The notes beneath the pieces were generated by a model. That model worked only from the letters and a program-made list of their open reading frames with translations. It made no database searches and was not told the DNA's origin. This document shows, piece by piece, positions 37,131-46,486 of a stretch of 64,000 nt of DNA. The first letter of the stretch is position 1. Every line of letters starts with the position of its first letter. Origin of the DNA: Mycobacterium sp. ACS1612 (GTDB lineage: Bacteria; Actinomycetota; Actinomycetes; Mycobacteriales; Mycobacteriaceae). The translations under genes and the position numbers were made by a program. The stretch lies in the NCBI RefSeq assembly GCF_001667505.1, contig NZ_LZHZ01000006.1, positions 1 through 64,000 of the forward strand, given 5' to 3'.

Positions 37131-38618
37131 TCAGGTAGCGACCACTTTGAACGTCTCCAAACTGGTGTCGGCGGCGTCGGGCACGTTCATCCCGGCGTTG
37201 AGGCCGGAGCGCAGGTAGTCGATCACCGCGTCGTTGAGTCGCTCGCCGGGCACCACCGCCGGTATGCCCGGGGGATAAGGCGTGATCTGCTCGGCGCAGA
37301 TGCGCCCGCTGGCCTTGTTCGCAGGCACCGCCTCGACGTGTCCGAAGAACGCGTCACGCGGCGAATGGACCGCTTCGAGCTGGATCTCTTTCGGCGACGG
37401 CAACCGGATCTGCGGTGGCGAGTCGAAGTCGTTGGCGGCCTTGCGCCACCCCCAGAGCGCGTCGAGCAACCTCTCGCCGGTCGCCTTGTCGTCGGCGAAG
37501 GAAATGGTTGCAAGCACCCGGCGGTGGTCACTCATGCCGATGTCGACATATTTGTGCGCGCGCAGCCAGTCGGCGGCCTGATAGCCCGAGGTGCCGGTGG
37601 CCGACACGTCCATCAGTATCTGCATGCGGTCCAGGTCGTGGGAGGCCTCGTGGCCGAGCAGTTCGTCGTCGAGTACCTCGACGTCGGGGATCAACTCCAG
37701 GTCGTCGCGCAGCCCCCTGGCCAATTCCAGTGCGTTGCCGATTAATTCGCGGCCGCGCTGGACCATCTGTCGTCGCCAGCCGTCCATCGCGGCGTACACC
37801 ATGACGTTCGGGCTGGTCGTCATCAGCAGATCTGCGCACGCCGACAACCGGTCCTGATCGACCAGGTCGCCCTGGAGGTGGAACACCGAACCCTGTTCGA
37901 ATCCGGCGCCCATCTTGTGCACGCTGACCACACACACGTCGGCGCCCGCGTCCATCGCCCACGTCGGCAGGTCCTCGTGGAACGGCAGATGCGCGCCCCA
38001 CGCCTCGTCGACGATCAACGGCTTACCGCGTTCGTGGCATACCCGCGCGATCCCGTCCAGGTCAGCGCAGGTGCCGTACGGACTGGGGCTGACCACCAAT
38101 GCGCCCGCCGCGTCGGGGTACCTGTCCCAGGTGTCGCGGTAGTCCTGCGGCGACGGCGGATGCGAGATGTGCCGGTCGGCGTCCCACTGCGGTGTCACCC
38201 ACCGCGCCTGCACACCGGAGAAGATCAGCCCGGCCACCACCGACTTGTGGCTGTCGCGCGGCACCAGCAGACTTGCGCCGGCTGAGCCGGCAATCCGGCC
38301 TGAGTCTCCACCAGCGACCGCCATCATCGCCGCCTTGACGGAAAGCGAACTCCCACACGTCGAGAACCACGCGACGTCGGCGCCGACCGCCTCGGCCATC
38401 AGGTCTTCGGCCCGCTTCAGGAACTTGTTGCTGGTGCGCCGGTCGTCTAGACCGCCGCTGGCGAGCAGGTCGTCGCGGAACGGATCGTGGCCGAGCACTG
38501 CGAGTACCCGGTCGTCGACGCCGCGGCCCTGCCGGTGTCCCGGCGGGGTGTATCCATATCGGTTGCTCGCGCGGTAGTCGACCAGGGCATCAAGGATCGG
38601 CGCTTCGGATTGATCCAT
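37131..38618 (-). CDS. Orn/Lys/Arg decarboxylase family PLP enzyme
   Basis: 495 residues. The fold type I PLP features are present: RTSNKFLKRAEDLMAEAVGA near the start, FSTCGSSLSVKAAM binding PLP phosphate, VDEAWGAHLPFH with the PLP Asp, and SVHKMGAGFEQGS with the PLP lysine. DITPYPPGIP-like text (EQITPYPPGIPAVVPGE) is the typical C-terminal substrate loop. It lacks the N-terminal response-regulator-like wing of large E. coli enzymes. It probably makes a polyamine precursor (cadaverine, putrescine or agmatine). It is preceded on the same strand by a Zn dehydrogenase. Confidence 0.88.
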   Translation of the reverse strand: MDQSEAPILDALVDYRASNRYGYTPPGHRQGRGVDDRVLAVLGHDPFRDDLLASGGLDDRRTSNKFLKRAEDLMAEAVGADVAWFSTCGSSLSVKAAMMAVAGGDSGRIAGSAGASLLVPRDSHKSVVAGLIFSGVQARWVTPQWDADRHISHPPSPQDYRDTWDRYPDAAGALVVSPSPYGTCADLDGIARVCHERGKPLIVDEAWGAHLPFHEDLPTWAMDAGADVCVVSVHKMGAGFEQGSVFHLQGDLVDQDRLSACADLLMTTSPNVMVYAAMDGWRRQMVQRGRELIGNALELARGLRDDLELIPDVEVLDDELLGHEASHDLDRMQILMDVSATGTSGYQAADWLRAHKYVDIGMSDHRRVLATISFADDKATGERLLDALWGWRKAANDFDSPPQIRLPSPKEIQLEAVHSPRDAFFGHVEAVPANKASGRICAEQITPYPPGIPAVVPGERLNDAVIDYLRSGLNAGMNVPDAADTSLETFKVVAT

Positions 38619-38636
38619 GATCGCCCGAGTACCCGT

Positions 38637-39815
38637 TTATGGCGTCAGTACCACCTTGACCATGCCGTCTCCCTTCTTCTGGAAGGTCTCGTACGCCTCG
38701 GGCGCCGCCGTGAGCGGAAGCCGGTGCGTGGCGAACTGCTCGACGCCAAGCGGATCCTCGGCCGTCAACAACGGCATGATGTCGGGCACCCACTTCTTCA
38801 CGTTGGCCTGCCCCATGCGCAACTGAATTTGCTTGTCGAACAACGTCATCATGTTGATCGGGTCGGCGGCGCCGCCGTAAACGCCTGACAGCGATATGGT
38901 GCCGCCGCGGCGGACCAGAGCGATCGCCGAATTCAACGCTGCCAGTCGGTCCACCCCGGCCTGCTTCATCACGACGCGGCCCACCGGCGACGGCAGGAAG
39001 CCGGCGGCGGTCTGCATCGTCTCGGCGATCGGCGATCCGTGCGCCTCCATCCCGACGGCGTCGATCACCGAGTCCGCGCCGCGTCCGTCGGTGTAGCCCC
39101 GCACCATGTCCTCGATATCGTCGCGACGCAAATCGATGACGTCCGTACAGTATTCGCGCGCCCGCGCGAGTCGTTCGTCGACCAGGTCGACGCCGATCAC
39201 CCGGCAGCCTTTGCGGTGCGCCGCGATCCGGCACGCCATCGATCCGATCGGGCCGAGGCCGAGTACCAGCAGCGTGCCGCCGTCGGGCACATCGGCGTAT
39301 TCGACCGCCTGCCATGCGGTGGGCAGCACGTCGGACAGGTACACGTAGCGCTCGTCGGGGCCGTCCTGCGGCACCTTGATGTGGGTGTACTGCGCCTGGG
39401 GCACCCGAAGATATTCAGCCTGGCCGCCCGCCACTTCGCCGTAGAGCTTGGAGTAGCCGAACAGCGCCGCGCCGGTGCCCTGATCGCGGTTCTGCGTCGT
39501 CTCGCACTGGCTCTGCAGTCCGTGGTCGCACATGAAACAGTGCCCGCAGGAGATGTTGAACGGAATCACGACGCGGTCGCCGACGCTCAGCGTCTCGACT
39601 TCCCTGCCGACCTCCTCGACGACGCCCATCGCCTCGTGGCCGAGGATGTCACCCGGCGTCATGAACGCGCCGAGAACCTCATACAGGTGCAGATCCGATC
39701 CGCAGATGTTTGTGCTCGTGACGCGGATGATCGCGTCGGTCGGCTCCTTGATCACCGGGTCGGGCACCGTGTCGACGGAGACCTTCCTACGTCCTTGCCA
39801 CGTGACCGCTCGCAT
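38637..39815 (-). CDS. Zinc-dependent alcohol dehydrogenase (glutathione-independent formaldehyde dehydrogenase-like)
   Basis: 392 residues from ATG 39815 with a strong GAGGAGG site; the much longer frame upstream is not coding. MDR-family motifs: CGSDLHLY (catalytic Zn Cys), GHEAMGVV (Zn His-Glu), four Cys of the structural zinc in SCGHCFMCDHGLQSQC (positions about 98-113), and LGLGPIGSMA in the Rossmann loop. It matches the FdhA-like group used for formaldehyde or other small aldehydes/alcohols with NAD. Its stop is 18 bp from the decarboxylase start, so an aldehyde derived from polyamine breakdown is one possible substrate. Confidence 0.88.
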   Translation of the reverse strand: MRAVTWQGRRKVSVDTVPDPVIKEPTDAIIRVTSTNICGSDLHLYEVLGAFMTPGDILGHEAMGVVEEVGREVETLSVGDRVVIPFNISCGHCFMCDHGLQSQCETTQNRDQGTGAALFGYSKLYGEVAGGQAEYLRVPQAQYTHIKVPQDGPDERYVYLSDVLPTAWQAVEYADVPDGGTLLVLGLGPIGSMACRIAAHRKGCRVIGVDLVDERLARAREYCTDVIDLRRDDIEDMVRGYTDGRGADSVIDAVGMEAHGSPIAETMQTAAGFLPSPVGRVVMKQAGVDRLAALNSAIALVRRGGTISLSGVYGGAADPINMMTLFDKQIQLRMGQANVKKWVPDIMPLLTAEDPLGVEQFATHRLPLTAAPEAYETFQKKGDGMVKVVLTP

Positions 39816-39895
39816 TGGCGTCCTCCTCGTACATTCGTTGCCTCTACGGGCGTGCCCAGCCACGCGAATGCCAAACCTCGCGCCAGGATGGGGGC

Positions 39896-42187
39896 GTGAC
39901 CGGAGGCGGAACGGTCGTGGAATTGCGGGTGCACGGGGTGTCCGGTGCACAGCCGGAAGCGCTGCTTGGCAGTCCCGTCGAGGGCATCGAACGCGCGGCA
40001 GGCGACGACGACGCCGGGTTCTACCGGCGCAGGCCGGAGCCCGACGCGGCGGTCGATCCGAACCAGTGGCGCCGGGTGATGGAGGCGTACTCCTGGGCGG
40101 CGCTGACATCGCGGCGGGCCAGCCGCGCCCTGTGGCTGTTGTTTCTGCCGTTCATCCTCATCGATCTGGCGCACTGGATGCTGCCGCCCGCGCGCAGTAA
40201 GCGACCTGCCGTGCTGGCGGTGACGCTGCTGCGGCTGATCGCGCTGTCGTTCACGTTGACGTTGATGCTCGCCTCCGCGGTCGCGGTGATGGACGTAATG
40301 GTTTGGCAGTGTGTGAATTTGGATTACTGCACCGCCGGACCGTTGGCCTTCCTGGCGTCGTGGCGCCGCGGAGCCCAACTTGTGGCGGGCGCCGCGCCGC
40401 TGATGGTGGTGATTGCGCTGCTGTGGCGGCTCGGTTCGGAGGGCACCATTGTCGGTGGACGTGAGCCGCCGCCGAGCCCCGCTGTGGTCGAGGGGCAGAC
40501 ACCCCCGTTGGCGCAGTCCTCGTTCTGGAACCCCGATCAATCTGTGGTGCGGATGCGGTGCTGCCACGTGACCGCGTGGTCTGCCGGCGTAGCCGCGGTG
40601 ACGTTGGCGGCGCCGGTGCGCTACGCCGCGGGCGGGGCCAGGACGGTGAGCGTCGGCCTGCTGGCGGCCAACGCGGCGTTCCTGGCCATCGCCGTGGCCG
40701 CCACCGCGTCGAGCAGGGCGACCGCGCGCGGCGGGCCCGGCGTGAACCGGCTGACCACACCGCTCGTGGCGGCGCGCTGGGCGTCGCTGGTTTTGCTTGT
40801 GGCATCGATGATCTGGGTCGCCACCGCCGACGCCTCGTATCCACCCGCGCCGACGCACCTGCCCGGTCTACATGAGGCGATCTACGTGCTGTTCGTCGTT
40901 CAGGTCGTGCTGCTACTCGCGTTGTTCACGGTCACCGCGGTGTCGATGCGGGGCACCAGGTGCGCGCAGCGGACCAAAGGCTGGCGGATGACGCTCGGCG
41001 GCTTCACCGGTCCGTTCGTCGCACTGATCGGCTGGCTCATCGGGGGTGGGTTCAGCGTCGGCATCGGACTGCTGGCGGCACAGACGTTCGGTCAAGCCGT
41101 GTTGTCGACGCCGGCGGCGATCCGCGAGAACGCTTCCGAGGCGGCGCTGATCGTGCCGCCACCGTATGTATGGGCGTCGGTGGCCACCGTCGCCACCATC
41201 GCGGTGGCCATCGTGATGGGCGGCTACGTCTATTTCCGTGTGGTCCCGCAGCGGACCGCGGGCGAGCTGGCCAGCGTGCAGGTCGACTATCCGGGGCTGA
41301 CCGCCCCCCACGGAGAGCTCAGCGGGGTCGCCCGAGCGCGCGCGTTGGCGTCATTGACAGACGTCGGCACGCGAATGGTGGCGGGCATGGCCCTGGTGGC
41401 GGTGGCTGCGATCATCGTGATGATGGTGGTGAACCTGCTTGTACCTCAATTTGATTCGGCCCGGTTCTGGCCGGAGGCGATCTTGCGCTTCAGCGTGTTG
41501 ACCTCCGTGGTGCTGGCAGCAGGCCTGGTCACTCTGGCGGTGGCGGCGTACCGCAATCGGCAACTGAGGCGCGCGGTCGCGGTGCTGTGGGACGTCGTCA
41601 CGTTCTGGCCACGCGCGAACCATCCGCTGACCCCGCCGTCCTACGGCGCCCGCACGGTGTGGGACATCCGCCTGCGGTTGGCGGCGTTGACGGAAATGGC
41701 CGGCCCCACCCGCGTCGTGCTGGTGGCTCACAGTCAGGGTTCGGTGATCGTGACGGCCGCGCTGTTGCAGGGCGACGACGGCTACCCGCTGCTGACGTTC
41801 GGCTCACCGCTGCGACGGCTGTACGCGCAGAACTTCCCCGCCTACTTCGGTCGCGAGACACTCGAGTTCCTGCGGGCCAGGCAGCAGCCGAGTCGCCAGT
41901 GGATCAACCTGTGGGCGTTCACCGATCCGATCGGGGCGTGGATCTTCGACCACCAGAACACATCCCTGGCGGACGCGCAGTCGCGGTATATCGACGACCG
42001 CCTGCTCGACGTGCGCTCAGACGACGGCCGACCGGCGCCGGGCGCGCCGATCTGCGGGCACTCCGGGTTCTGGATGCGCCAGGAGTACACGGAGGCCGTC
42101 GAGGCCCTACAGTCCACAGTGATGCCCGCGCACACCATGCCGCCCGATGACCGCGCGACGGCCGCGCCGAGCGAAGAGTCGCTGTGA
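39896..42187 (+). CDS. Membrane-embedded alpha/beta-hydrolase-like protein
   Basis: 763 residues from GTG 39896. Residues 7-17 (VVELRVHGVSG) look like the first strand and His-Gly oxyanion turn of a lipase. Then about 8-10 transmembrane helices occupy residues 70-560. The hydrolase resumes with VVLVAHSQGSVI: nucleophile Ser613 in a GxSxG-like AHSQG. A likely acid (FTDPIGAW) and His722 (CGHSGFW) follow. So the catalytic domain is split by a membrane block. It may be an esterase or lipase on a membrane lipid. Its stop overlaps the SDR start by 4 nt (GTGA), implying coupling. Confidence 0.78.
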   Translation: MTGGGTVVELRVHGVSGAQPEALLGSPVEGIERAAGDDDAGFYRRRPEPDAAVDPNQWRRVMEAYSWAALTSRRASRALWLLFLPFILIDLAHWMLPPARSKRPAVLAVTLLRLIALSFTLTLMLASAVAVMDVMVWQCVNLDYCTAGPLAFLASWRRGAQLVAGAAPLMVVIALLWRLGSEGTIVGGREPPPSPAVVEGQTPPLAQSSFWNPDQSVVRMRCCHVTAWSAGVAAVTLAAPVRYAAGGARTVSVGLLAANAAFLAIAVAATASSRATARGGPGVNRLTTPLVAARWASLVLLVASMIWVATADASYPPAPTHLPGLHEAIYVLFVVQVVLLLALFTVTAVSMRGTRCAQRTKGWRMTLGGFTGPFVALIGWLIGGGFSVGIGLLAAQTFGQAVLSTPAAIRENASEAALIVPPPYVWASVATVATIAVAIVMGGYVYFRVVPQRTAGELASVQVDYPGLTAPHGELSGVARARALASLTDVGTRMVAGMALVAVAAIIVMMVVNLLVPQFDSARFWPEAILRFSVLTSVVLAAGLVTLAVAAYRNRQLRRAVAVLWDVVTFWPRANHPLTPPSYGARTVWDIRLRLAALTEMAGPTRVVLVAHSQGSVIVTAALLQGDDGYPLLTFGSPLRRLYAQNFPAYFGRETLEFLRARQQPSRQWINLWAFTDPIGAWIFDHQNTSLADAQSRYIDDRLLDVRSDDGRPAPGAPICGHSGFWMRQEYTEAVEALQSTVMPAHTMPPDDRATAAPSEESL

Positions 42188-42936
42188 GGTTCGCCAACCG
42201 CACCGCGGTGATCACGGGCGGCGCGGTCGGCTTCGGCCGGGCGTTCGCCAGGGCGTTGGCTGCCGAGGGTGCCAGCGTGGTGATCGCTGACATCGATGTC
42301 GAAACCGCCGAACGCACTGCAGCGCAACTGCATTCGGCGGGAGGCCGCGCCATCGCGGTCAGTTGCGATGTCGCAGACCCGGCGCAGGTGGATGCCGCCG
42401 TCTCGGCGGCGTCCGGACAGTTCGGCGGTATCGACATCGTGATCAACAACGCCGGACTGCACCTGACGAAGTACAACCAGCCGTTCACGGCGTTGTCGCG
42501 CAACGAGATCCGCGACCTGTTCGACGTCAACGTGATGGGCGTGATCAACGTGACGCTGGCGTGCCGGGACTCGATGCGTGAACGCGGTGGCGGGGTGGTG
42601 CTCAACATCTCGTCGATGGCGGGCTACCTGAGCGCGACACCGTACGCGGTGTCCAAGCTGACCGTCCGCGGCCTGACCGTCGCGTTTGCGACGGAACTCG
42701 CGCCCGATCGCATCCGGGTCAACGCGATCGCCCCTGGGCTGATGAACACCGAGAGCGCGCTGGCCGACCTGCCGACGCCGTTGATCGACGAGTTCGTCCA
42801 CAAGCGGCAGTTGGTACATCGTCTGGGCACGATGGACGACGTGGTGTCCGCGGTGTTGTTCCTCTGCTCCGACGAGGCGTCGTTCATCACCGGCGAGACG
42901 CTGAAGGTCAGCGGGGGCTATCCGCTGGGCTTCTGA
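42184..42936 (+). CDS. Short-chain dehydrogenase/reductase
   Basis: 250 residues from GTG 42184. TGGAVGFGRAFA is the glycine loop (T-G-x3-G-x-G), NNAG is present, Ser in NISSM and YAVSK carry the catalytic triad. ADIDVETAE after strand 2 has an Asp that usually selects NAD(H). It is coupled to the membrane hydrolase gene, so it may oxidise or reduce the alcohol released there, though this is a guess. The 3' end overlaps the convergent lyase-like gene by 19 bp. Confidence 0.9.
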   Translation: MRFANRTAVITGGAVGFGRAFARALAAEGASVVIADIDVETAERTAAQLHSAGGRAIAVSCDVADPAQVDAAVSAASGQFGGIDIVINNAGLHLTKYNQPFTALSRNEIRDLFDVNVMGVINVTLACRDSMRERGGGVVLNISSMAGYLSATPYAVSKLTVRGLTVAFATELAPDRIRVNAIAPGLMNTESALADLPTPLIDEFVHKRQLVHRLGTMDDVVSAVLFLCSDEASFITGETLKVSGGYPLGF

Positions 42937-43694
42937 TCCGCGTACCGCACCAGACGCGCCTGCATCACCGGGTACGGGTCGGCGGCGGGTAGGCCGGTGC
43001 CCTCGCGCACCGCGACGGCGGCCTGTGCGGCGGCGTGGATCGCGGCGCGGTACGGCATGGAGCCCGTCGACACCCGACGCACCCCGAGTTCTGCGAGTTG
43101 GCCAAGCGAAATACCTGAGATGGCAAGCACATTGACAGGCAGCGGAATCGCTGAGGTCAGCTCGCGCAGCACGGCGGGCTCGGTGGCGCCGGGCACGAAG
43201 ATGCCGTCGGCGCCGGCTTCGGCGTACCGGTTGGCCCGGTCCAGTGTCGCGGCCACCGTGGCATCCTGGCCGAGCCAGTACGTGTCGACGCGCGCGTTGA
43301 CGAAGACGTCGGGTGAACGCTGTTTGATCGCTTGCACTTTGGTGGCGTGCCGATGTGGATCGATCAGCGTCTCGGCGGTGCTGTCCTCGATGTTGATGCC
43401 GTCGACACCGAGCCGAGCGACGTATTCGGCGACGTCGTCGGGGTCGTCGGCATAGCCGTCCTCGATGTCCATGCTGAGGTAGCAGTCGAGGTTGCGCAGC
43501 GCGGCGGCCAACGCGAGGTTGGCGTCTTTGGTGGACCGGCCGCCGTCGGGCTCACCGCGGCTGGATGCGACGCCGAAGCTGGTGGTGCCGACCGCGGTGA
43601 ACCCACATTCGAGGAATGCCAGCGTCGAGGGCACATCCCACGCGTTCGGTAGCAGCAGCGGCAACTCGCGATGATGCAGATCCGTGAACGTCAT
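42918..43694 (-). CDS. Isocitrate lyase/phosphoenolpyruvate mutase family protein
   Basis: 258 residues from ATG 43694, whose ATGA overlaps the stop of the DUF427 gene; a GTG four codons earlier is possible. LLPNAWDVPSTLAFLECGF begins the (beta/alpha)8 barrel. TTSFGVASSRGEPDG and MDIEDGYADDPDDVAEYV hold Mg-binding acidic residues. INIEDSTAE and VFVNARVDTYWLG follow. The Cys of the lyase signature KKCGH is not present, so true isocitrate or methylisocitrate lyase activity is unlikely. Probably a C-C or P-C bond enzyme on a 2-oxo acid; substrate unknown. Confidence 0.85.
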   Translation of the reverse strand: MTFTDLHHRELPLLLPNAWDVPSTLAFLECGFTAVGTTSFGVASSRGEPDGGRSTKDANLALAAALRNLDCYLSMDIEDGYADDPDDVAEYVARLGVDGINIEDSTAETLIDPHRHATKVQAIKQRSPDVFVNARVDTYWLGQDATVAATLDRANRYAEAGADGIFVPGATEPAVLRELTSAIPLPVNVLAISGISLGQLAELGVRRVSTGSMPYRAAIHAAAQAAVAVREGTGLPAADPYPVMQARLVRYADQKPSG

Positions 43695-44521
43695 TCCTCG
43701 CTCCACGGCGTCACCGGGCGGTCCCGGTGCTCGCCGTCGACGATCACGTCGACGCGTTCGTCGAAGAAGCAGATCCGGTCACGCACCGGCTCGGCGTCGT
43801 GTAACGGCTCGTGATACGTCCACGCCACGTCGCGGGGACCGCCGGGGATCGAGTAGTACGTCGCGCGGCCCTTGTAGGCGCAGAAGGTCGCGGTGTCGCT
43901 GCGTTCGAGTCGCACGGCCACATCCTCGCGCGGGAGATAGAACCGCACCGGCAGCAGGGTCTCGAACAGCAGCAGCGGTCGGGTGGACTCCGCGAGCACC
44001 CGGCCGTCGAGTTCGACGCGGACGTGACGGCTGCTGCGTAGGACGTCGATGCGGCTGAACGGGTCGTGCGGGTGGCTGACGACGTGTTCGTCCTCCTCGC
44101 GCCACTCGAACGCTCCGAACTCGAGGATCACGTAGTCGGCGAGGTCGGGATCGTCCGGCCGGAACGCCGCTGCAGGCCCGGTCTCCTCGCCTGCGAGCAC
44201 GTCGAATGCGGTGCCTGCACATGAGTGCGCGTCGAACGGCACTGACGGGTCGAGGATCGGCCGCGAACTGATCGCGGGAAGCCGCACACCGACCTCTTCA
44301 TCGGCACCGGATTCGGCTCCAGCCGGCACCAGTTGCGCGGACAGTGCGGCGGCCGGTACGGCGTAGGTGGGGACCACCCGCCGCGGCTCCCAGACCAGCA
44401 GGGCCTCGCAGGTATCGACGACCGGTTCACCGCCGATGCAGGCACGCACCCGCTTAGGGGTGGGTTGGTAGCGCAGGGTGTCGAGATTTCCGGTCAGCAG
44501 GTCCACCATCCTGACACCCAT
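43691..44521 (-). CDS. Two-domain DUF427 protein
   Basis: 276 residues. The C-terminal half (about 160-265) is a clear DUF427 fold: VRVELDGRVLAESTRPLLLFET, then ERSDTATFCAYKGRATYYSI and FDERVDVIVDG. The N-terminal half repeats the layout in more diverged form (VRACIGGEPVVDTCEALLVWE, YAVPAAALSAQLVP). The family forms a small beta barrel with a conserved Cys-Tyr-Lys-Gly segment and no agreed function. A single-domain member lies at 63120. The start ATG is followed by ATG four codons later. Coupled to the PEP-mutase-like gene downstream. Confidence 0.82.
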   Translation of the reverse strand: MGVRMVDLLTGNLDTLRYQPTPKRVRACIGGEPVVDTCEALLVWEPRRVVPTYAVPAAALSAQLVPAGAESGADEEVGVRLPAISSRPILDPSVPFDAHSCAGTAFDVLAGEETGPAAAFRPDDPDLADYVILEFGAFEWREEDEHVVSHPHDPFSRIDVLRSSRHVRVELDGRVLAESTRPLLLFETLLPVRFYLPREDVAVRLERSDTATFCAYKGRATYYSIPGGPRDVAWTYHEPLHDAEPVRDRICFFDERVDVIVDGEHRDRPVTPWSEE

Positions 44522-44533
44522 CGCGGACCCCTT

Positions 44534-45928
44534 TCACTTGCGGGGCGGGCGCAATACGTTCATCGCCAACCGCATTATCGGCTCGGGGACGGAATCTTTG
44601 GCGGAAAGCGCCGCATCGGCCGCCCTGCTGCGCAGTGGAGTGCCGCGGCCGAACCACTTGTTCAGGGGGCCGCCGGTCGGTTCGAGGCTCACGTGCAGCG
44701 GCGGCTTACCCGCCGCGGCGCCGAGCGCGTTGGAGATGACGACCCGTTGAATCTCACTGGTCCCTTCGAAGATGGTGTACAGCTTGGCGTCTCGGTACCA
44801 CTTCTCGACCGGGTGGTCCTTTATGTAGCCCCAGCCGCCCATCGTCTGGATCGCGCGTTCGGTGGTGCGGACGGCAACTTCGCTGGCCGCCAGTTTGGCC
44901 ATCGAGCCCTCGCCACGCTCGAACGGCACTCCGGACGCGGCCATCCAGGATGCCCGCCAGGTCAGCAGCCGGGCCGCGTCGATCGCGGTCGCCAGGTCGG
45001 CGAGCGGGAACGAGACGCCCTGGTTGTCGATGATCGGCGCCCCGAACGCCTCCCGGTGGTTGGCGTAGTCGGTGGCGTATTCGAGTGCGGCCCTGGCGAT
45101 TCCGAGTGCCTGGGCGGCGACCATGGGTCGGGTCTGCTCGAAGGTGCCCATGGTGGCCGAGCCGGAGTTCTTGGCGCCGGCGACCGCTTCGCGCGCCTTG
45201 GCGAGCTTGTGTTCCAGCTTTTCGTGGCCGCCGAGCAGGTTCTCCGCAGGGACCCGGACGCCGTTGAACCGCAACTCGGCGGTGTGCGAGGCGCGGCAAC
45301 CGAGCTTGTCGAGTTTGCGCACCAGTTCCAGGCCCGGGGTGCCGCCGGGCACGATGAACAGGGCCTGCCCTTTGTGGCCCAGTTCTTCGTCGACGACCGC
45401 GTTGACGACGTGCACATTGGCGATGCCGCCGTTGCCGATCCACATCTTGTGACCGTCGATGATCCAGTCGGCATCCTCTCCTGGGCCGGCACGGCGGGCC
45501 CGGGTGCGCAGATTGCGGACGTCGCTGCCGCCTTCGGGTTCGGAGATGGCCAGCGCGGCCAGCTTCAGATCGCCTGGCGTGCCGAAACATTCGGGCGCCC
45601 ACTGCAGCATCTGCTCGGGGGAGGCGGCCTGCCCGATGGCCGACAGCGCCAACGCGGGCATCACGATCGCCAGCCCGATGCCCGCGCAGCCCCAGAACAG
45701 CTCCTCCATGAACATCGGCAGCGACAGCCCGGTCGGATCGCCGATCAGATCGCGGTAGAACAGCGGGCTGTAGAAGCCCGCAGCCGCCGCTTCCTCAAGC
45801 ACCGGCCACGGGAACTCCTGGCGCTGGTCGTACTCGAGCGCGACCGGGCGTACGCAGCTTTCGGCGAACTTGTGTGTGCGCCGCGCGAGGTCGTGCTGGG
45901 CCGCGGTCGGGGTGATGTCGAAGCTCAC
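44534..45928 (-). CDS. Acyl-CoA dehydrogenase (FadE-type)
   Basis: 464 residues. LAALAISEPEGGSDVRNLRT is the FAD-contacting ACAD signature 1, HKMWIGNGGIANV is the next strand, and QTMGGWGYIKDHPVEKWYRDAKLYTIFEGTSEIQ contains signature 2 with the probable catalytic Glu in FEGTSE. Cytoplasmic FAD flavoprotein of beta-oxidation or amino-acid degradation. Context (between treS-mak and the CYP138 cluster) and size suggest it corresponds to FadE1 of M. tuberculosis, but I give this without certainty. It ends 12 bp from the DUF427 start on the same strand. Confidence 0.9.
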   Translation of the reverse strand: MSFDITPTAAQHDLARRTHKFAESCVRPVALEYDQRQEFPWPVLEEAAAAGFYSPLFYRDLIGDPTGLSLPMFMEELFWGCAGIGLAIVMPALALSAIGQAASPEQMLQWAPECFGTPGDLKLAALAISEPEGGSDVRNLRTRARRAGPGEDADWIIDGHKMWIGNGGIANVHVVNAVVDEELGHKGQALFIVPGGTPGLELVRKLDKLGCRASHTAELRFNGVRVPAENLLGGHEKLEHKLAKAREAVAGAKNSGSATMGTFEQTRPMVAAQALGIARAALEYATDYANHREAFGAPIIDNQGVSFPLADLATAIDAARLLTWRASWMAASGVPFERGEGSMAKLAASEVAVRTTERAIQTMGGWGYIKDHPVEKWYRDAKLYTIFEGTSEIQRVVISNALGAAAGKPPLHVSLEPTGGPLNKWFGRGTPLRSRAADAALSAKDSVPEPIMRLAMNVLRPPRK

Positions 45929-45964
45929 CAGGCCCGAGTACCCGGAGGCCTACCGTGATAACCG

Positions 45965-46486
45965 ATGCAGCTTTCGGCGCTCAACCTTCGGCAACGCGAT
46001 GGTGTCACGTGCGGACCGACCGTCGTTGTGGTGGCGGGCGCGCTGCTGGGTCACGAGGCCGACCTGTCGGATCCGGCGTGGTTCGCCGCGGAACAGGCCA
46101 AAGTGCACGCACAGGTGAACCGGGTATGGCCGCGGCGGCTCGGCACCACGCCGACTGGGCTGGCGCACGCGCTCAACGCGCGGGCATCGGGTGTGCGCTA
46201 CCGGTGGCGGCTGTTCCGCGGGCGACGTGATGCGCTGTCCGACGTCCAGCGTGCGGTGGCCGAGGGTTGGCCGGTCGCGATGTTGACCGGCCGCGTCATC
46301 CCGCGGCACTGGGTGCTGATCGTCGAGGCGACCGGGCAATGGTGGCAGTGCTACGAGCCGTCGTCGGGGCATGTGCGCACAGTGGCCGTCGACGCGGTCC
46401 GGCGGGCACAGCTGACGGGACTGGGCTATCCCCGGCCGTTCGCGTTCGTGCTGCCGAACGCCTCGACCCGGTCGGCGACCACCTGA
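45965..46486 (+). CDS. Peptidase C39-like small protein
   Basis: 173 residues, no signal peptide. DGVTCGPTVVVVAGALLG has Cys16 in the CGPT motif of papain-like C39/phytochelatin-synthase folds. His115 in PRHWVLIVEA follows, and Glu131 (CYEPSSG) stands where an acidic third residue is usual. It would be a cysteine protease or transferase, but the substrate is unknown. It is divergent from the acyl-CoA dehydrogenase (36 bp) and its end overlaps the convergent PaiB gene by 61 bp. Confidence 0.7.
   Translation: MQLSALNLRQRDGVTCGPTVVVVAGALLGHEADLSDPAWFAAEQAKVHAQVNRVWPRRLGTTPTGLAHALNARASGVRYRWRLFRGRRDALSDVQRAVAEGWPVAMLTGRVIPRHWVLIVEATGQWWQCYEPSSGHVRTVAVDAVRRAQLTGLGYPRPFAFVLPNASTRSATT

Noticed and set aside
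44333..45958. 541-codon open frame on the plus strand
   Set aside because: It is antisense to the acyl-CoA dehydrogenase and DUF427 genes and shows no domain.
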